A stretch of 64,000 nucleotides of DNA, taken from contig NZ_JAVFVR010000001.1 of NCBI RefSeq assembly GCF_030929595.1, positions 682,001-746,000 on the forward strand, written 5' to 3'. The translations under genes were made by a program, and so were the position numbers. Positions 33,675 to 43,637 of this stretch are shown here, piece after piece; positions within the stretch are counted from its first letter, which is position 1; the number at the start of each line of letters is the position of its first letter. Source of the stretch: Flavobacterium sp. LHD-85. Lineage in GTDB: Bacteria > Bacteroidota > Bacteroidia > Flavobacteriales > Flavobacteriaceae. The notes under the pieces were generated by a model. The model was not told where the DNA came from. It saw only the letters and a program-made list of their open reading frames with translations, and did no database searches.

Positions 33675-33748
33675 AACTCTCCTTTAGCCCTTTTTAGCAA
33701 TCACTTTTCTCGCTTAAATTAAAATTAATACATTTTTATTACATTATT

Positions 33749-34999
33749 ATGGCTTATTTATTTACGTCAGAATCTGTTAGTGAAGGGCATCCAGACAAAG
33801 TTGCAGATCAAATTTCGGACGCATTAATTGACAACTTTTTGGCATTTGACGCTGACTCAAAAGTAGCTTGTGAAACATTAGTTACAACTGGTCAGGTTAT
33901 TTTAGCAGGTGAAGTAAAATCGAATACTTATCTTGATGTTCAGCAAATCGCACGTGAGGTAATCCGTAAAATTGGATATACTAAAAGTGAATACATGTTT
34001 GAAGCAAATTCTTGTGGAATTCTTTCAGCAATTCACGAGCAGTCTGCAGATATTAACCAAGGTGTTGACAGAGCTAAGCCAGAAGAGCAAGGTGCTGGTG
34101 ACCAAGGAATGATGTTTGGTTATGCTACAAACGAAACTGAAAACTATATGCCATTGGCATTAGATTTATCTCATAAATTATTACAAGAGTTAGCAATTTT
34201 AAGACGTGAAAACAAAGAAATCACGTATTTACGTCCAGATGCTAAATCTCAAGTAACTTTAGAATATAGCGACGATAACAAACCAACTCGTATTGATGCA
34301 ATTGTTATCTCAACTCAGCATGATGATTTTGATGAAGAAGCTGCAATGTTGGCTAAAATCAAAAAAGACATTATCGAAATCTTGATTCCTAGAATTATCG
34401 CTAAAAACCCAGAGCACGCTCATTTATTCAACGATAAAATCAACTACCATATTAACCCAACAGGAAAATTCGTTATTGGAGGACCTCACGGAGATACTGG
34501 TTTAACAGGAAGAAAAATTATCGTTGATACTTATGGTGGAAAAGGTGCTCACGGTGGTGGTGCATTCTCTGGAAAAGATCCAAGTAAAGTAGATAGAAGT
34601 GCTGCTTATGCAACTCGTCATATCGCTAAAAACTTAGTTGCTGCTGGTGTTGCTGACGAAATCTTAGTTCAGGTTTCTTACGCAATTGGAGTTGCTGAGC
34701 CAATGGGTATTTTCATTGAAACTTACGGAACTTCTAAAGTAAACTTAACTAACGGTGAAATCGCTAAAAAAGTAGAAGCTATCTTCGACATGCGTCCTTA
34801 CTTCATCGAACAACGTTTGAAATTAAGAAACCCTATTTATAGCGAAACTGCTGCTTACGGACACATGGGACGTAAACCAGAAACGGTTACTAAAACTTTC
34901 TCTGCTCCAGGCGGAAACGAAAAAACAGTTACTGTTGAATTGTTTACATGGGAAAAACTTGATTTTGTTGACCAAGTAAAAGCTGCATTTGGATTGTAA
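33749..34999 (+). CDS. metK: S-adenosylmethionine synthetase
   Basis: 416 residues. Makes SAM from methionine and ATP. Signature segments: [23 protein letters not shown]-site [15 protein letters not shown], and [20 protein letters not shown], then [20 protein letters not shown]. Length is slightly above E. coli MetK because of an insert near residues 155-200. It is transcribed away from the rest of the island and regulated by its own SAM-II-type leader, while the biosynthetic genes use SAM-I. Confidence 0.97.
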   Translation: MAYLFTSESVSEGHPDKVADQISDALIDNFLAFDADSKVACETLVTTGQVILAGEVKSNTYLDVQQIAREVIRKIGYTKSEYMFEANSCGILSAIHEQSADINQGVDRAKPEEQGAGDQGMMFGYATNETENYMPLALDLSHKLLQELAILRRENKEITYLRPDAKSQVTLEYSDDNKPTRIDAIVISTQHDDFDEEAAMLAKIKKDIIEILIPRIIAKNPEHAHLFNDKINYHINPTGKFVIGGPHGDTGLTGRKIIVDTYGGKGAHGGGAFSGKDPSKVDRSAAYATRHIAKNLVAAGVADEILVQVSYAIGVAEPMGIFIETYGTSKVNLTNGEIAKKVEAIFDMRPYFIEQRLKLRNPIYSETAAYGHMGRKPETVTKTFSAPGGNEKTVTVELFTWEKLDFVDQVKAAFGL

Positions 35000-35020
35000 T
35001 TCAATCTAAATCTTAAATAT

Positions 35021-35055
35021 AAAAATGGCTGTCTAAAATTTAGACAGCCATTTTT
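35021..35055 (+). terminator. metK terminator
   Basis: AAAAATGGCTGTCTA, AAATT, TAGACAGCCATTTTT: a 15-bp stem with a T run, starting 21 bases past the stop. Confidence 0.9.
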
Positions 35056-35076
35056 GTTTTTAGTTCTTAAAAAATA

Positions 35077-35108
35077 AAACCCGACAGATTTCAAAACCTG
35101 TCGGGTTT
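35077..35108 (-). terminator. Terminator of the gene at 35118
   Basis: The minus strand AAACCCGACAG pairs with CTGTCGGGTTT and is followed by TATTTTTT, just past the stop codon at 35118. Confidence 0.85.
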
Positions 35109-35117
35109 CTTGTACGC

Positions 35118-37361
35118 TTAATATGTCCCGTTTTGCATTTTAGCTAAAACATCTTTTATATTTTGAGCCGTTTCTTCTTCAACAGTAACACTTAAATATT
35201 TTACCGCCAAAGTTTGAGTTGCAATCGCTTTGTCTTTTTGCCCTTCTTTATAATACAATTGTGCTAAAGTGTCTAAATAGTACGGATTGTTTTTAGATAT
35301 CACCAAGCTATATTCAGACCATTTAATAGCGTCTTTAATAAAGTTTGAATTCTGTGGCTTTAATACAACTGTCCATGCCGCATTGTTGCAAATATCTGAA
35401 TGGTAAAGTTTAAACGAACTCCATCCATCATAAGAATAGCTTGAACTAGAATCTAAACCTCCAAAAATAGCATCTAATTTTTCAATCGGACTTGCTCCTG
35501 CTAATGTATTATCAAAATAAGCATTGAACTCTTTTAAATAATTTGTGTTTGAACCGTCTTGATCTTCAAGCTGGCTTAAGTAATAAAAATAATTTCTGTA
35601 GGCGTCAAAATTACCTTTACCAGATGCGATGATCTTTTTATAAACAGAATTGATTTTCTCTTTATTCATTTCGCCAGTAAGTCCGTCCTGAGAAGCATAT
35701 ATATTTTGCTGCAATGCATTAGAAACTTCAGAAACAGCACTTCCTATATTATGAATTTCTGGCGCACTATTGTTAAATGCCACTTTATTATTCTCAATAT
35801 CATCAAAATGTTTAAGCAAATAATCTATCGATAGAAAATCGGTATCATTAAGGATTCTATCTTGATTGAAAAGCTGTTTTGTAAAACCTTGATTTTTGAT
35901 TTCTTTTATAATTGTTTCTGCCAAAAACATATTTACGGCCTTATCTTTCTGATGCGCTTCAATCAATTTTTTCCAAGTTTGAGCTACTACTTTTTGATCT
36001 AAAACTGTTTTTTCGATTACAAATTCAGTCGAATTAGAGTCGCTTACCCAATAATCTGAATCATAAGATGCTTCTAACAAAGCGGCTTTATTAAAAGCAG
36101 CAATTAAATCTACATCTGAAGCCTTTTTGTTCTTTAAAACTTTATCTATAGAAAGGAAAGCATTTGCTTTTTGAAGTTTTCTATACAAATCATTATAATA
36201 ACCAAACTGATATTGCTGCGTTGTTAAATCTGATTTTGCAACAGCAAGAAGATCACCATTTCCATTTAAAACCAATACGCATGGATCATTAGTAATTTTA
36301 TTATTCTTTAGCCATTTTTTATCATCGGCTCCAGCCAAATAATAATTGTAGGTATCATAAAGTGCATTGTATGAATCGTACATATTATATCCCGTCTGCG
36401 TTTCCTGTTCTTTTACAAAAGCATCAAAACCTTCTTTTGCAGTTTTATTCTTGCTATCAACTACAACAACCAAAAACTTATTGCTCGCCATTTTTGTAGA
36501 TTCTATTGCTTTTTTTAAACTGTTTTCGATTTTCAATTTAAAATCATATCTTGTATATGCTGGTGGCGCAATTGCAGCATCCACTACTGCAGCAGCACTA
36601 TCTATTACAACATCAGAACCAAAATCGTCATTGATTGAAGTATTTTCTTTTCCTGGATAAGTCCAATTTGGAATAATTTGTGTTTCTACCGGAACTATTG
36701 CTTGAACTTTAGCTAGCTTCTCCTCTTTTTCGTTGATAAATACCAAAGGATCTTTTCCGTATTGATCAGAAATTTTCAATTCTTTCGTTTTTTTATCAAA
36801 AGATCCAATCAGATTTAAATCGCTCAAAACAGCCATATCATAGTTGATTATCACTTCCGAAACATCTTTTGGCAATGCATATTTATTCACATCGCTTTTT
36901 CCGTCATAATCTTCGTAAACCAAATAAAGGAAATCCGTTTTATCTATTTCAAAATCTAAATCTGTTTTAAGATACTCAGGATCTACTTTTGCTTTTATAT
37001 CTGAAAGTTTCTGGTATTGAACAGATTCTGAACCTTTTTGAGTTCCTAAATAGAATGAGTAATAAGACGGATTCAAGAATTTAATCTTAACTTTTGCTGC
37101 CTTTTTATCTTTTACAAAAGAAAGATCAAATCTGTTTACTGTATTATTAGTGCCTTTTAAGAAAACTAGCGAATCGCCTTTAATTTCATAACCTCCCGAA
37201 TAAAAAACCAATTCGTATTTATTGTCCTCTAATAAATTTAACTTAATCTTTCCACCTTTATTTGTAGATAAATAGGTTCCTTTTTCTATTCCATTTGTTT
37301 GAGCGAAAGAGGTCGAAATTCCAGCAAACAGGAGTGACAAACTCCAGATAAAATTGCGCAT
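35118..37361 (-). CDS. Large secreted protein with thioredoxin-like region and TPR-like tail
   Basis: 747 residues with a signal peptide (MRNFIWSLSLLFAGISTSFA|Q). The first 200 residues are beta-rich (GGKIKLNLLEDNKYELVFY). Residues about 290-390 look thioredoxin-like in layout (NKFLVVVVDSKNKTAKEGF, CVLVLNGNGDLLAVAKS), but no CxxC is seen. The C-terminal 100 residues have TPR character (NPYYLDTLAQLYYKEGQKDK). Probably periplasmic or outer-membrane associated. I do not recognise a named family. It stands alone with its own terminator. Confidence 0.7.
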   Translation of the reverse strand: MRNFIWSLSLLFAGISTSFAQTNGIEKGTYLSTNKGGKIKLNLLEDNKYELVFYSGGYEIKGDSLVFLKGTNNTVNRFDLSFVKDKKAAKVKIKFLNPSYYSFYLGTQKGSESVQYQKLSDIKAKVDPEYLKTDLDFEIDKTDFLYLVYEDYDGKSDVNKYALPKDVSEVIINYDMAVLSDLNLIGSFDKKTKELKISDQYGKDPLVFINEKEEKLAKVQAIVPVETQIIPNWTYPGKENTSINDDFGSDVVIDSAAAVVDAAIAPPAYTRYDFKLKIENSLKKAIESTKMASNKFLVVVVDSKNKTAKEGFDAFVKEQETQTGYNMYDSYNALYDTYNYYLAGADDKKWLKNNKITNDPCVLVLNGNGDLLAVAKSDLTTQQYQFGYYNDLYRKLQKANAFLSIDKVLKNKKASDVDLIAAFNKAALLEASYDSDYWVSDSNSTEFVIEKTVLDQKVVAQTWKKLIEAHQKDKAVNMFLAETIIKEIKNQGFTKQLFNQDRILNDTDFLSIDYLLKHFDDIENNKVAFNNSAPEIHNIGSAVSEVSNALQQNIYASQDGLTGEMNKEKINSVYKKIIASGKGNFDAYRNYFYYLSQLEDQDGSNTNYLKEFNAYFDNTLAGASPIEKLDAIFGGLDSSSSYSYDGWSSFKLYHSDICNNAAWTVVLKPQNSNFIKDAIKWSEYSLVISKNNPYYLDTLAQLYYKEGQKDKAIATQTLAVKYLSVTVEEETAQNIKDVLAKMQNGTY

Positions 37362-37453
37362 AACTACATTTTTTGTTGTTAATAATATAGCACAAAGATA
37401 TCCGATTCTTCATTAAACAAATCACAAAAACCACAATATTAGCACCAAAAATA

Positions 37454-40147
37454 CTACAAATTATATTTCATTGAAAATATGATATAACGCGGCTGTACAG
37501 TATATTGTGAGACTCTTGTAGAGAACTGCGAGAAGCTGTCATCATTAAGATATTTTGTATTTAATAAATTGGTTGCCGAGATTTTATATTCCCATTTGCT
37601 GTTCTTTTTTTGATAAATTAAACTGGCGCTTAAAAAATCATATTCATTATCAACCGTTTTGTCTCCATTATAATAATGGTAGAATTCGTATTCCGAAACA
37701 AATGAGAAACTATCTAAGAAATAATAGTCTAATCTTGCAAATGGTTTATCGGTGTAAAAAGTTGAACCACTGTATTTATTGACCAAAAGATTATACCCAA
37801 ACTCTATATTTGGAAGATTCTTGTAATTTGTTGAAGCTCGAACGGTATAACTCTGACTAAAACTCTCGGTTGTTGACAATTGATTGTTCTGGATATTATT
37901 GAATTTTGACCAATTAAAACTAGCGTTTGCAGAAGCTTTATAATTCTTTAAAAACGAACGTCCGTAATTTCCCATTCCACTAAAAGTCTCATCGGCTAAA
38001 TTGGAATTATAGGGAACCGAAGACTGATTAATTCCGTCAAAATTGGCTTTTGTTTTAATCGCATCTACTTTTCTTGTATAAGTTGCATTGGCAAAAATGT
38101 TCTCAAAATTGAACATATTATACTTAAAATAACGCAACGAATGCACTTGTGACGTAGCATTTTCTAAGAAACGATTCCCACGAAACAAACTGCTATAATT
38201 AGACAAAACATAACCCGAAGCCAACTGATTGATATCTGTAAAATCATTTGTTAGCGAAAAATTATACGTCAATGTTTCTGATTTCTTGATTTGATATAAA
38301 GCAAAGAAATCTGGAAGCACTTTCGTGAAATTCTGAGAATAATCAGTTCCTAATTGTCCGTTTGTCATTTGATACGTATGAAAGCTCACTCCGGGTGTAA
38401 ACGTAAATTTTCCTGTGAGGATTTTATAATGAAAACCTAAAAAAGCATCATTAAAACGATAATCTACATCATTATTATTTTCAACGTCATTCAAATCATT
38501 TCTTGTTCCGTTATCTAACATTTGGAAAATGTGAGAATTAAAGTTCTGATACGAATAAGTATTTCCAAGAGTAATATTGAAATTGCTTTTTGGCGTAACC
38601 ATATAATAGTAATCTAGTTTCGCATCCAATTTATTGGTTTTTACAAATCGGTCTTGATTATAATCATTTCTTGATTGCGCTGGATCTGTAATATATCCAG
38701 ATAAATCAAAAGGAAGTGTTTGCAGGTTGGCATTATAAAAGGGATTTTCATCTTGATATAAATGCTGCATTTCAAAAGCAAAGATATTTTTAGCACTTTG
38801 CGTATAATACAAACTCAAATTCTGATTAATCGAAGTAGGATCTTGCTTTTTTGTTGTAAAAATATCTTCTGAAGTCGCAACATTCTGAACAATCTGCTCT
38901 CTAAACAAATCTGAATATTCTTCTTGTTTAGTAAGTTTGGTTAAGATATCATAATCAAACTGAAATTTGTCGCTTGGCTTATAAGTTGAGCTTAATTTAA
39001 AAAGTCCCAAATTATTTTTCTGACTAGTATTTTCGTTACTTTTCTGCTGATCTCCAGAATCTAAAATTGTGGTTTGCGATTTGGTTTCCAATTCTGTTTT
39101 TGAAGTTGATAGAATTCCAAAACCACTAATATTCCAAGCTTTATTGACAGAATAAGCAAAGTTTGTTGCGCCAAATTTGGTCTCAATTTCTTTTGCACGA
39201 TTATTACGCAATAATGAAATCCCTAAATCATTGGAAGAAACATTAAAACTGCTACCTCCTTTTTTCATCACGTTTTTGAATCCTCCTGTAAACTTAAAGT
39301 AATCTTGTGCCGTAAGGGGCAATTCGCCAATATTATTAAAATTGGTGATTAAATTAATACTGTATTTTGGACTGTAATAGAATAATTTGGGGTTAATGAT
39401 ATAACGGCTGTCAAGCTCAGCAACGCCAATTCCTGCGGTCACATCTCCAAACCAAAAGTTCTTTTTTCCTTCTTTCAGTTTAATATTCATTGCCACATTC
39501 TCCTGATCATTTTCTAGACCTTTTAACTGGCTTATTTCGTTATAATTTCTTAAAACCTGAACTTTATCAATAGCATCGGCTGGAATATTTTTGACGCCTA
39601 ATTTGGTATCTCCGTCAAAGAAATCTTTTCCTTCGACCATCAATTTACTCACTTTTTTTCCTTCCACTTCAATTTCTCCATCGGCATTTACCTCAACTCC
39701 TGGAAGTTTCTTTAAGACATCTTCAAGCTTTTTTTCGGTTCCAGATTTAAAAGAATCAGCATTGTAAACAATTGTGTCGCCTTTTATAGAAACGGGCATT
39801 TCGCGAACAATTTCAACACCTTCCAATTCTATTCCTGCACCATCCAAAACAATATTCTGATTCATATTTTCAGACTTAGTCGATACTGCCATTTCCTTAG
39901 ATTTCATTCCCAGATAACTTATCTTAATGGTATAAGCTGTATTAGGTTTTAAAGTCAGCTGAAACTTTCCTTTATCATTCGTAATTCCATAAGAATCCAT
40001 TGCTTTTGTGCCATTATTAATAGCCATAATATTGGCCATTTCTAACGGATTTTTCTGCTCGTCCTGAATCAAACCGTCAAAACGGACACTTTGAGAAAAG
40101 GAAATAGAAGTAAAAAGTAAGGCGAATACAAAAAGTATCTTATTCAT
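37454..40147 (-). CDS. Outer-membrane beta-barrel (TonB-receptor-like) protein
   Basis: 897 residues from the ATG at 40147 (MNKILFVFALLFTSISFSQS); an upstream frame would add 17 residues before a clear signal peptide. A carboxypeptidase-regulatory-like beta domain (RFDGLIQDEQKNPLEMANIM, YTIKISYLGMKSKEM) covers residues about 20-105. A plug-like domain follows (DTIVYNADSFKSGTEKKLED, LPGVEVNADGEIEV, AIDKVQVLRNYNEI), then a long barrel. It fits the outer_membrane/TonB-like family commonly found with GLPGLI proteins, one of which is the gene just upstream. Substrate unknown. Confidence 0.85.
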   Translation of the reverse strand: MNKILFVFALLFTSISFSQSVRFDGLIQDEQKNPLEMANIMAINNGTKAMDSYGITNDKGKFQLTLKPNTAYTIKISYLGMKSKEMAVSTKSENMNQNIVLDGAGIELEGVEIVREMPVSIKGDTIVYNADSFKSGTEKKLEDVLKKLPGVEVNADGEIEVEGKKVSKLMVEGKDFFDGDTKLGVKNIPADAIDKVQVLRNYNEISQLKGLENDQENVAMNIKLKEGKKNFWFGDVTAGIGVAELDSRYIINPKLFYYSPKYSINLITNFNNIGELPLTAQDYFKFTGGFKNVMKKGGSSFNVSSNDLGISLLRNNRAKEIETKFGATNFAYSVNKAWNISGFGILSTSKTELETKSQTTILDSGDQQKSNENTSQKNNLGLFKLSSTYKPSDKFQFDYDILTKLTKQEEYSDLFREQIVQNVATSEDIFTTKKQDPTSINQNLSLYYTQSAKNIFAFEMQHLYQDENPFYNANLQTLPFDLSGYITDPAQSRNDYNQDRFVKTNKLDAKLDYYYMVTPKSNFNITLGNTYSYQNFNSHIFQMLDNGTRNDLNDVENNNDVDYRFNDAFLGFHYKILTGKFTFTPGVSFHTYQMTNGQLGTDYSQNFTKVLPDFFALYQIKKSETLTYNFSLTNDFTDINQLASGYVLSNYSSLFRGNRFLENATSQVHSLRYFKYNMFNFENIFANATYTRKVDAIKTKANFDGINQSSVPYNSNLADETFSGMGNYGRSFLKNYKASANASFNWSKFNNIQNNQLSTTESFSQSYTVRASTNYKNLPNIEFGYNLLVNKYSGSTFYTDKPFARLDYYFLDSFSFVSEYEFYHYYNGDKTVDNEYDFLSASLIYQKKNSKWEYKISATNLLNTKYLNDDSFSQFSTRVSQYTVQPRYIIFSMKYNL

Positions 40148-40230
40148 TATAAGAATATTAAGAGTTTGAACCCGAGCGATAGTGAACAGGCAAAGCAATT
40201 TGGAATTTTAAAATTGGAATTTTAAAGATA

Positions 40231-41121
40231 TTATCTACCCATTGGAGGAGGAGGCCCGCCCGCTCTGCCACGGTTCATCTCCCTAAATTCTTCCATTTTT
40301 TTAATTACCGTCTCGTCGTATTCTTTCTGAGAAATTACCTTTCCTTTTTTAGAAGGTTTTATTTCTACTTTATCTTTGGCATTCAAAACAATTTTCGAAC
40401 ATAAAATTGTAGTGGTTCCATCATTAATTTCTAAAATTAAACCAGGAAGTCCCCAATAATTTTCTGGCCCTTGATTGATCGGAATTTCAGGTGTATACCA
40501 AGCCGTTACGACAATTTCTTTTGGAATTTCAAAATTGTCTGCAAAATTGGTCTTTGTTTCACCCGAAGTCTTTTTTACTTCGTCTTTTTTGTCATCGTTA
40601 TTTTTAGGTCTAAAGTTTCTAAAATCTGTTTTACTTGCCTGTTTTACCGCTGTTGCTTTGAAGCAATTGTAACCACCTATTTGTTTGGTTTCCTGTTCTA
40701 ATTTCCAGTTTAGCTTTGGCAGAGAATCTACTACAAGAAACTCTTTACCCATAAACTCTTTATCTACAGTATACGTTTTTGTTTTTACATCTTTGTAAAA
40801 AGTGCCTCCGCCGCCAGTAAGCGAACCAAACATAACTCGAAAACCTCCTTGCTGTTGGCCTGGCGCTTCTAGTTTTTCTTCTTCTTTGTAAATTGATGCC
40901 GCTTTATCGAAATTTAAAATGAATGTTTTTTCGAGCATTTTTTTCATACGCTCTTCCATATTTTTCTGCATTTCTGGCGTAATGTCTCTATTTCCGCGCA
41001 TGCCTTCAAATTTTGGAGCCTGTGTTTTGGATTCGTAAACGGCCATTCCCTGAAAATCTTTTTGCGCTTGAGTTTGCATAGAGACAAGCAATAAAGTCAT
41101 ATAAAAAATTATCTTTTTCAT
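40231..41121 (-). CDS. GLPGLI family protein
   Basis: 296 residues from the ATG at 41121 (MKKIIFYMTLLLVSMQTQAQ), a signal peptide. It contains the naming motif in NYWGLPGLILEINDG near residue 235, and earlier WKLEQETKQIGGYNCFKATA and VVTAWYTPEIPINQGPENYW. It ends in GRAGGPPPPMGR. Family function is unknown; members are often paired with TonB-like barrels such as the gene 83 bases downstream, with which it is probably cotranscribed. Confidence 0.88.
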   Translation of the reverse strand: MKKIIFYMTLLLVSMQTQAQKDFQGMAVYESKTQAPKFEGMRGNRDITPEMQKNMEERMKKMLEKTFILNFDKAASIYKEEEKLEAPGQQQGGFRVMFGSLTGGGGTFYKDVKTKTYTVDKEFMGKEFLVVDSLPKLNWKLEQETKQIGGYNCFKATAVKQASKTDFRNFRPKNNDDKKDEVKKTSGETKTNFADNFEIPKEIVVTAWYTPEIPINQGPENYWGLPGLILEINDGTTTILCSKIVLNAKDKVEIKPSKKGKVISQKEYDETVIKKMEEFREMNRGRAGGPPPPMGR

Positions 41122-41333
41122 TTCATTTTCTTTAAGTGAGTAAATGCGATAAAGCTTACATTCAAATGTATTATTTATTTTAAAATTCAAAAAACTAAAT
41201 ATATAAACGGGATGAAGACATAGATAGAACCGCTTATTTTTTAGACTATTAGATTTTAAAAAGGTTTAAGACTCTAAATTGAAATTTTAAGAAGAGTTTT
41301 TTGTAATTTGGTGCTCTTGTAAAATAATTTCTA

Positions 41334-42149
41334 ATGCGTAAAATGGTGCAAAAATTTTTATTCTCCGTATTTCTTTTCTGCACTTTTCAAGCGCTTTTAG
41401 CTCAGGATTTGAGTATAAATCCAACTTTAATTTCTCAATATAGAAATACTTCTGATACGTTTTTAGGTTATGATGCGTTTGGATATTCGTATCAGATCAC
41501 CAATAATGTTTTTAGCAAGATTAAAGGAAAAGAAATCTTCGAATACAAAAATGTTTCTTTAGGAAAAATCACGAAAGTCGATCTTCAAAATCCGTTAAAA
41601 ATTGTTTTGTTCTATGAAGATTTCAATAGTGTTGTTTTATTGGACAATCAATTAAATAAAATAACCGAAATTAATTTCTCTCAGAACGCAACTCCAATTG
41701 TGGTAAGTGCCATCGGAATGTCTACGCAAAATCAATTATGGATTTACAATACTTTAAATCAACAGATTGGTCTTTTTGATTATTTAAAAAATGAATACAA
41801 AACCGTTTCAATTCCACTGACGGAACCTATTCAATATTACCAAACCGATTTTAATACTTTTTATTGGGTTGATAAGAGAAACAACTGGTACTCTTGCGAC
41901 ATTTTCGGAAAGATCACATCGCTGGGAAAGACTACTGATTTTGATAGAATCATTATCGTTAATTCTTCTCAATATCTTTTCAGTAAAGATAATTTATTGT
42001 ATTTTAAAGGAATGAATAAATTGAATCCCGAAGTAATTTCTGAAATTAAAGTTTTGGAAAAAACCTTTGACAATTTTTATTACAAAGACCAAATTTTATC
42101 TATTTTTACAGCTACAGATATATCAAATTATAAAATCGTAACACCGTAA
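41334..42149 (+). CDS. Exported protein, possible beta-propeller
   Basis: 271 residues with a signal peptide (MRKMVQKFLFSVFLFCTFQA, cut near LLAQ). The rest is a run of short beta-strand units with repeated [DN]xxxK.TEI style turns (LDNQLNKITEINFSQ, LWIYNTLNQQIGLFDYLKN), compatible with a propeller. No named family recognised. Its stop overlaps the ATG of the deoxynucleoside kinase (TAATG), so the two are translationally coupled. Confidence 0.7.
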   Translation: MRKMVQKFLFSVFLFCTFQALLAQDLSINPTLISQYRNTSDTFLGYDAFGYSYQITNNVFSKIKGKEIFEYKNVSLGKITKVDLQNPLKIVLFYEDFNSVVLLDNQLNKITEINFSQNATPIVVSAIGMSTQNQLWIYNTLNQQIGLFDYLKNEYKTVSIPLTEPIQYYQTDFNTFYWVDKRNNWYSCDIFGKITSLGKTTDFDRIIIVNSSQYLFSKDNLLYFKGMNKLNPEVISEIKVLEKTFDNFYYKDQILSIFTATDISNYKIVTP

Positions 42150-42763
42150 TGCACATAGCAATAGCAGGAAATATAGGCGCAGGAAAAACTACTCTGACCA
42201 AATTATTGGCGAAACATTTCAAATGGGAACCTCATTATGAAGATGTAGTTGATAATCCGTACTTAGATGATTTCTATCATCAGATGGAGCGCTGGTCGTT
42301 TAATCTTCAGATTTATTTCCTAAACAGCCGTTTCCGTCAAGTGCAGCAAATTCGCGAAAGCGGAAAAAAAATCATTCAGGATAGAACGATTTATGAAGAT
42401 GCCCATATTTTCGCTCCCAATTTATACGCAATGGGATTAATGACAAGCCGTGATTTTGAAAATTACACGTCATTGTTCGAATTAATGGAATCTTTGGTAA
42501 AAGCTCCAGATTTATTGATTTATTTGAGAAGTTCTATTCCAAATCTAGTAGGACAAATCCACAAACGCGGACGCGAATACGAAAACTCTATTTCTATAGA
42601 TTATCTAAGCCGTTTGAATGAAAGATACGAAGCTTGGATTCAGACTTATAGTAAAGGAAAATTACTAATCATTGATGTTGACAACATTAATTTTGTTGAT
42701 AATCCTGAAGATTTAGGAGATATCATTAATAAAATTGATGCTGAACTAAACGGATTGTTTTAA
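42149..42763 (+). CDS. Deoxynucleoside kinase
   Basis: 204 residues. P-loop MHIAIAGNIGAGKTTLTKLL, substrate-site PYLDDFYHQMERWSFNLQIY, the DRT motif in IIQDRTIYEDAHIF (the ERS/DRS equivalent), and a lid region KRGREYENSISIDYLSRLNE. It phosphorylates deoxyadenosine/deoxyguanosine-type or pyrimidine deoxynucleosides for dNTP salvage; specificity is not readable. Followed by a strong terminator. Confidence 0.92.
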   Translation: MHIAIAGNIGAGKTTLTKLLAKHFKWEPHYEDVVDNPYLDDFYHQMERWSFNLQIYFLNSRFRQVQQIRESGKKIIQDRTIYEDAHIFAPNLYAMGLMTSRDFENYTSLFELMESLVKAPDLLIYLRSSIPNLVGQIHKRGREYENSISIDYLSRLNERYEAWIQTYSKGKLLIIDVDNINFVDNPEDLGDIINKIDAELNGLF

Positions 42764-42792
42764 AACACGAATTACACAGATTTAAACTAAAT

Positions 42793-42827
42793 AAAAAAGC
42801 CTCTAAAATAATTTTAGAGGCTTTTTT
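42793..42827 (+). terminator. Terminator after the deoxynucleoside kinase gene
   Basis: AAAAAAGCCTCTAAAAT and ATTTTAGAGGCTTTTTT pair over 17 bases with one unpaired A between them, ending in a T run. Confidence 0.9.
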
Positions 42828-42866
42828 ATTTAAATATTTTCCTACATTTGTTTTGCTTTAAATTCA

Positions 42867-42883
42867 TTTCCCTATTTGGGAAA
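42867..42883 (+). promoter_or_regulatory. Probable HigA operator
   Basis: TTTCCC-TATTT-GGGAAA, a perfect 6-bp inverted repeat with a 5-base spacer, 8 bases before a TATATTTG -7 box. This is the usual place for a toxin-antitoxin autorepression site. Confidence 0.6.
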
Positions 42884-42890
42884 AAATAAA

Positions 42891-42898
42891 TATATTTG
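42891..42898 (+). promoter_or_regulatory. higBA -7 promoter box
   Basis: TATATTTG matches TAnnTTTG exactly. The transcript would begin within about 6-8 bases of the toxin ATG at 42911, a nearly leaderless start. Confidence 0.6.
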
Positions 42899-42910
42899 CA
42901 AAACTAAATT

Positions 42911-43207
42911 ATGAGAATAATAGCAAAGAGAACCTTGCAAAATTTTTGGGAACGATTTCCAAATTCAAAACAGCAATTATTATCCTGGTATCAAGTTTTT
43001 GATAAAAATAACTTTTCTAATTCCAACGCTGTGAAATCTTTTTTTGGTACTGCAGATTTTATTGGTAATAATAAAGTAATCTTCAATATCTGTGGAAATC
43101 ATTATCGTTTGATTGTAAAAATTAATTATGAAACCCAAATCGTATACATTCTTTTTATTGGAACACATAATGAGTATGATGATTTAAATGATATTAAAAA
43201 TTTGTAA
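42911..43207 (+). CDS. higB: HigB-type toxin (mRNA interferase)
   Basis: 98 residues. Opening MRIIAKRTLQNFWERFPNSK, then VIFNICGNHYRLIVKINYET and VYILFIGTHNEYDDLNDIKN: the HigB/RelE-superfamily pattern with basic residues and the C-terminal GTHxEYD. HigB cuts mRNA at the ribosome. It precedes its antitoxin, the usual order for higBA, with three bases between the genes. Confidence 0.9.
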   Translation: MRIIAKRTLQNFWERFPNSKQQLLSWYQVFDKNNFSNSNAVKSFFGTADFIGNNKVIFNICGNHYRLIVKINYETQIVYILFIGTHNEYDDLNDIKNL

Positions 43208-43210
43208 ACT

Positions 43211-43579
43211 ATGAATATAAAGCCAATAAAAACAGAACATGACTATAGTTTAGCATTAGAAAGAGTCAATTCCATTTTTGATGCTAAACCAGATACTGCT
43301 GAAGGAGATGAGCTGGACATTCTGGTAACCCTTATCGAAAAATACGAACAAATTCATTATCCAATTCCTGAACCCGATCCTATTGAAGCCATTAAATTTA
43401 TGATGGAACAAAACGGATTAAGTGATGCCGATTTAGGAATTATTTTAAACAGCAGATCGAGAGTGTCGGAATTATTTAATCGCAAAAGAGCCTTAACAAT
43501 AAAGCAAATAAGAGTTTTAACTGAAACCCTTCATATTCCCGCCTCTACATTAATTAAAGAATATGCTTTAAATCAATAA
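43211..43579 (+). CDS. higA: HigA-type antitoxin with XRE helix-turn-helix
   Basis: 122 residues. An N-terminal acidic half (IKTEHDYSLALERVNSIFDA, DELDILVTLIEKYEQIHYPI) is typical of the long HigA form, followed by an XRE HTH (MMEQNGLSDADLGIILNSRS, RVSELFNRKRALTIKQIRVL). It neutralises HigB and represses the operon, probably at the inverted repeat at 42867-42883. Confidence 0.9.
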   Translation: MNIKPIKTEHDYSLALERVNSIFDAKPDTAEGDELDILVTLIEKYEQIHYPIPEPDPIEAIKFMMEQNGLSDADLGIILNSRSRVSELFNRKRALTIKQIRVLTETLHIPASTLIKEYALNQ

Positions 43580-43610
43580 AAAAAGCCTCTAAATACTTTT
43601 AGAGGCTTTT
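43577..43610. terminator. Bidirectional terminator between higA and hppA
   Basis: AAAAAAAGCCTCTAAA, TACT, TTTAGAGGCTTTT. Convergent genes on both sides. Confidence 0.85.
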
Positions 43611-43637
43611 AATGCTTTAAGAAATTTTGTAAAATTA

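Noticed and set aside
42793..42827. Attenuator upstream of higB
   Set aside because: The hairpin directly follows the deoxynucleoside kinase gene and no leader ORF precedes it; higB has its own promoter after it.
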